Origin: a bacterium
GTDB lineage: Bacteria; Patescibacteriota; Minisyncoccia; Moranbacterales; UBA2206
Length of the DNA: 12,160 nucleotides
Direction: 5' to 3'
Assembly: GCA_021789395.1 (NCBI GenBank)
Contig: JAJYJP010000022.1
Coordinates: 1-12,160 of the forward strand
Under the pieces are notes generated by a model, which was not told the DNA's origin, did not search any database, and saw only the letters and a list, made by a program, of their open reading frames with translations. The number at the start of each line of letters is the position of its first letter. Within the stretch, counting starts at the first letter, position 1. This document shows, in pieces, positions 11,599-12,160 of this stretch. Position numbers and translations under genes: made by a program.

Positions 11599-12160
11599 AT
11601 GCCAGAAACATCAAAACCAAAATTTACCCACCTTCACGTTCATACTCATTATTCTCTTTTAGACGGTCTGGCCAAGATCGATAACATTCTCGACCGCGCC
11701 AAAGAATTGGGAATGGATTCGCTGGCCATCACCGATCACGGCGTGCTTTACGGCGCCGTCGAGTTCTACATGAAAGCCAAGGAGCGCGGCATCAAACCGA
11801 TTATCGGCTGCGAAATGTACCTAACACCCAACGACCTCCATAGCAAAAATCCCGATTCGGTCGACCGCAAGAGATACCATCTGATTTTGCTCGCTAAAAA
11901 CGAAACCGGCTACAAAAACTTGATGAAACTGATTTCGATCGCCCATTTGGAAGGCTTCTATTACAAACCTCGCATCGACCGCAAGGTGCTGCGCCAGCAC
12001 GCTGACGGCCTGATCGGACTTTCCGCCTGCGCCGAAGGTGAAATTCCCGCCAACATCGTTATGGGCAATTTGGAACGCGCCGAGGAACTGGCTTTGGAAT
12101 ATTTGGATATTTTCGGCAAAGGCAATTTCTATCTGGAGATCCAGCATCATCCGAATTTTG
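11599..12160 (+). CDS. dnaE: DNA polymerase III alpha subunit, N-terminal part (runs off the window)
   Basis: About 187 residues are present from the ATG at 11599, and the frame is open to the window edge. They form the PHP domain that begins the replicative polymerase: HLHVHTHYSLLDGLAKID (residues 11-28) with the metal-binding His-x-His, SLAITDHGVLYGAVEFY (41-57) with Asp46-His47, and KPIIGCEMYL (66-75). RYHLILLAKNETGYKNLMKL and GLIGLSACAEGEIP follow. The PHP metal ligands seen so far look intact, so proofreading-type activity is possible. The polymerase core lies beyond the window. The start has an AT-rich upstream region without a Shine-Dalgarno motif. The leader contains repeats and a terminator-like hairpin. 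Confidence 0.96.
   Translation, partial: MPETSKPKFTHLHVHTHYSLLDGLAKIDNILDRAKELGMDSLAITDHGVLYGAVEFYMKAKERGIKPIIGCEMYLTPNDLHSKNPDSVDRKRYHLILLAKNETGYKNLMKLISIAHLEGFYYKPRIDRKVLRQHADGLIGLSACAEGEIPANIVMGNLERAEELALEYLDIFGKGNFYLEIQHHPNF

Noticed and set aside
1..12160. UGA recoded as glycine, as in Gracilibacteria
   Set aside because: rnhB ends with TGA at its expected C-terminus, and no recognised gene contains an in-frame TGA.

Overview
This window looks like chromosomal core sequence from a small-genome member of the Candidate Phyla Radiation, most likely Patescibacteria of the Parcubacteria type. Signs are a shortened SMC with no visible hinge, AT-rich spacers built from AATTTTGAATTT-like words, such words also running inside a reading frame, mostly no Shine-Dalgarno sequences, and short alanine- or acid-rich tails on housekeeping proteins. 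This placement rests on pattern recognition, not a tree. TAA, TAG and TGA all act as stops, so there is no sign of UGA recoding. No CRISPR array, insertion sequence, rRNA gene or phage gene was seen.

Positions 1-320 hold the 3' end of a plus-strand gene (possibly dnaX), a tRNA-Gln(CUG) and a terminator. Positions 341-1231 hold two minus-strand genes: a 67-residue His/Met/Cys-rich protein and an isochorismatase-like hydrolase that has glycine where the usual catalytic cysteine sits. A compact divergent control region at 1225-1286 separates the hydrolase from a plus-strand operon: a MarR regulator, a DrrA-like ABC ATPase and an ABC-2 permease. Both predicted -10 elements lie in the two arms of one palindrome, so a single bound MarR dimer could shut both directions. 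A baeRF/host-attachment-like gene follows, ending at a terminator shared with rplL.

Positions 3973-5545 carry minus-strand ribosomal genes read rpsP, then rplJ-rplL. The rplJ promoter starts immediately after the rpsP stop codon. The rplJ leader can fold either as a long-range 8-bp pairing or as a terminator hairpin that uses the same bases, the layout of an L10-controlled attenuator. A 15-nt sequence is shared by the rpsP and rplJ leaders. Positions 5580-6010 hold a plus-strand terminator and an unknown 66-codon gene with a strong ribosome binding site.

Positions 6021-8363 encode the short SMC, with a GC-rich palindrome inside its C-terminal head region. Between smc and rnc lies a plus-strand 38-codon gene with its own promoter, ribosome binding site and terminator. 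The minus-strand series rnhB, rpmF, an unknown 109-residue gene, nusB and rnc fills 8713-11413: replication/repair, ribosome and RNA-processing functions. At 11599 the plus-strand dnaE gene begins and runs off the window.

The points most worth following are the divergent MarR operator, the L10 attenuator, the hinge-less SMC, the two repeat-like insertions inside smc and rnhB, and the two tiny genes that alone carry canonical ribosome binding sites.
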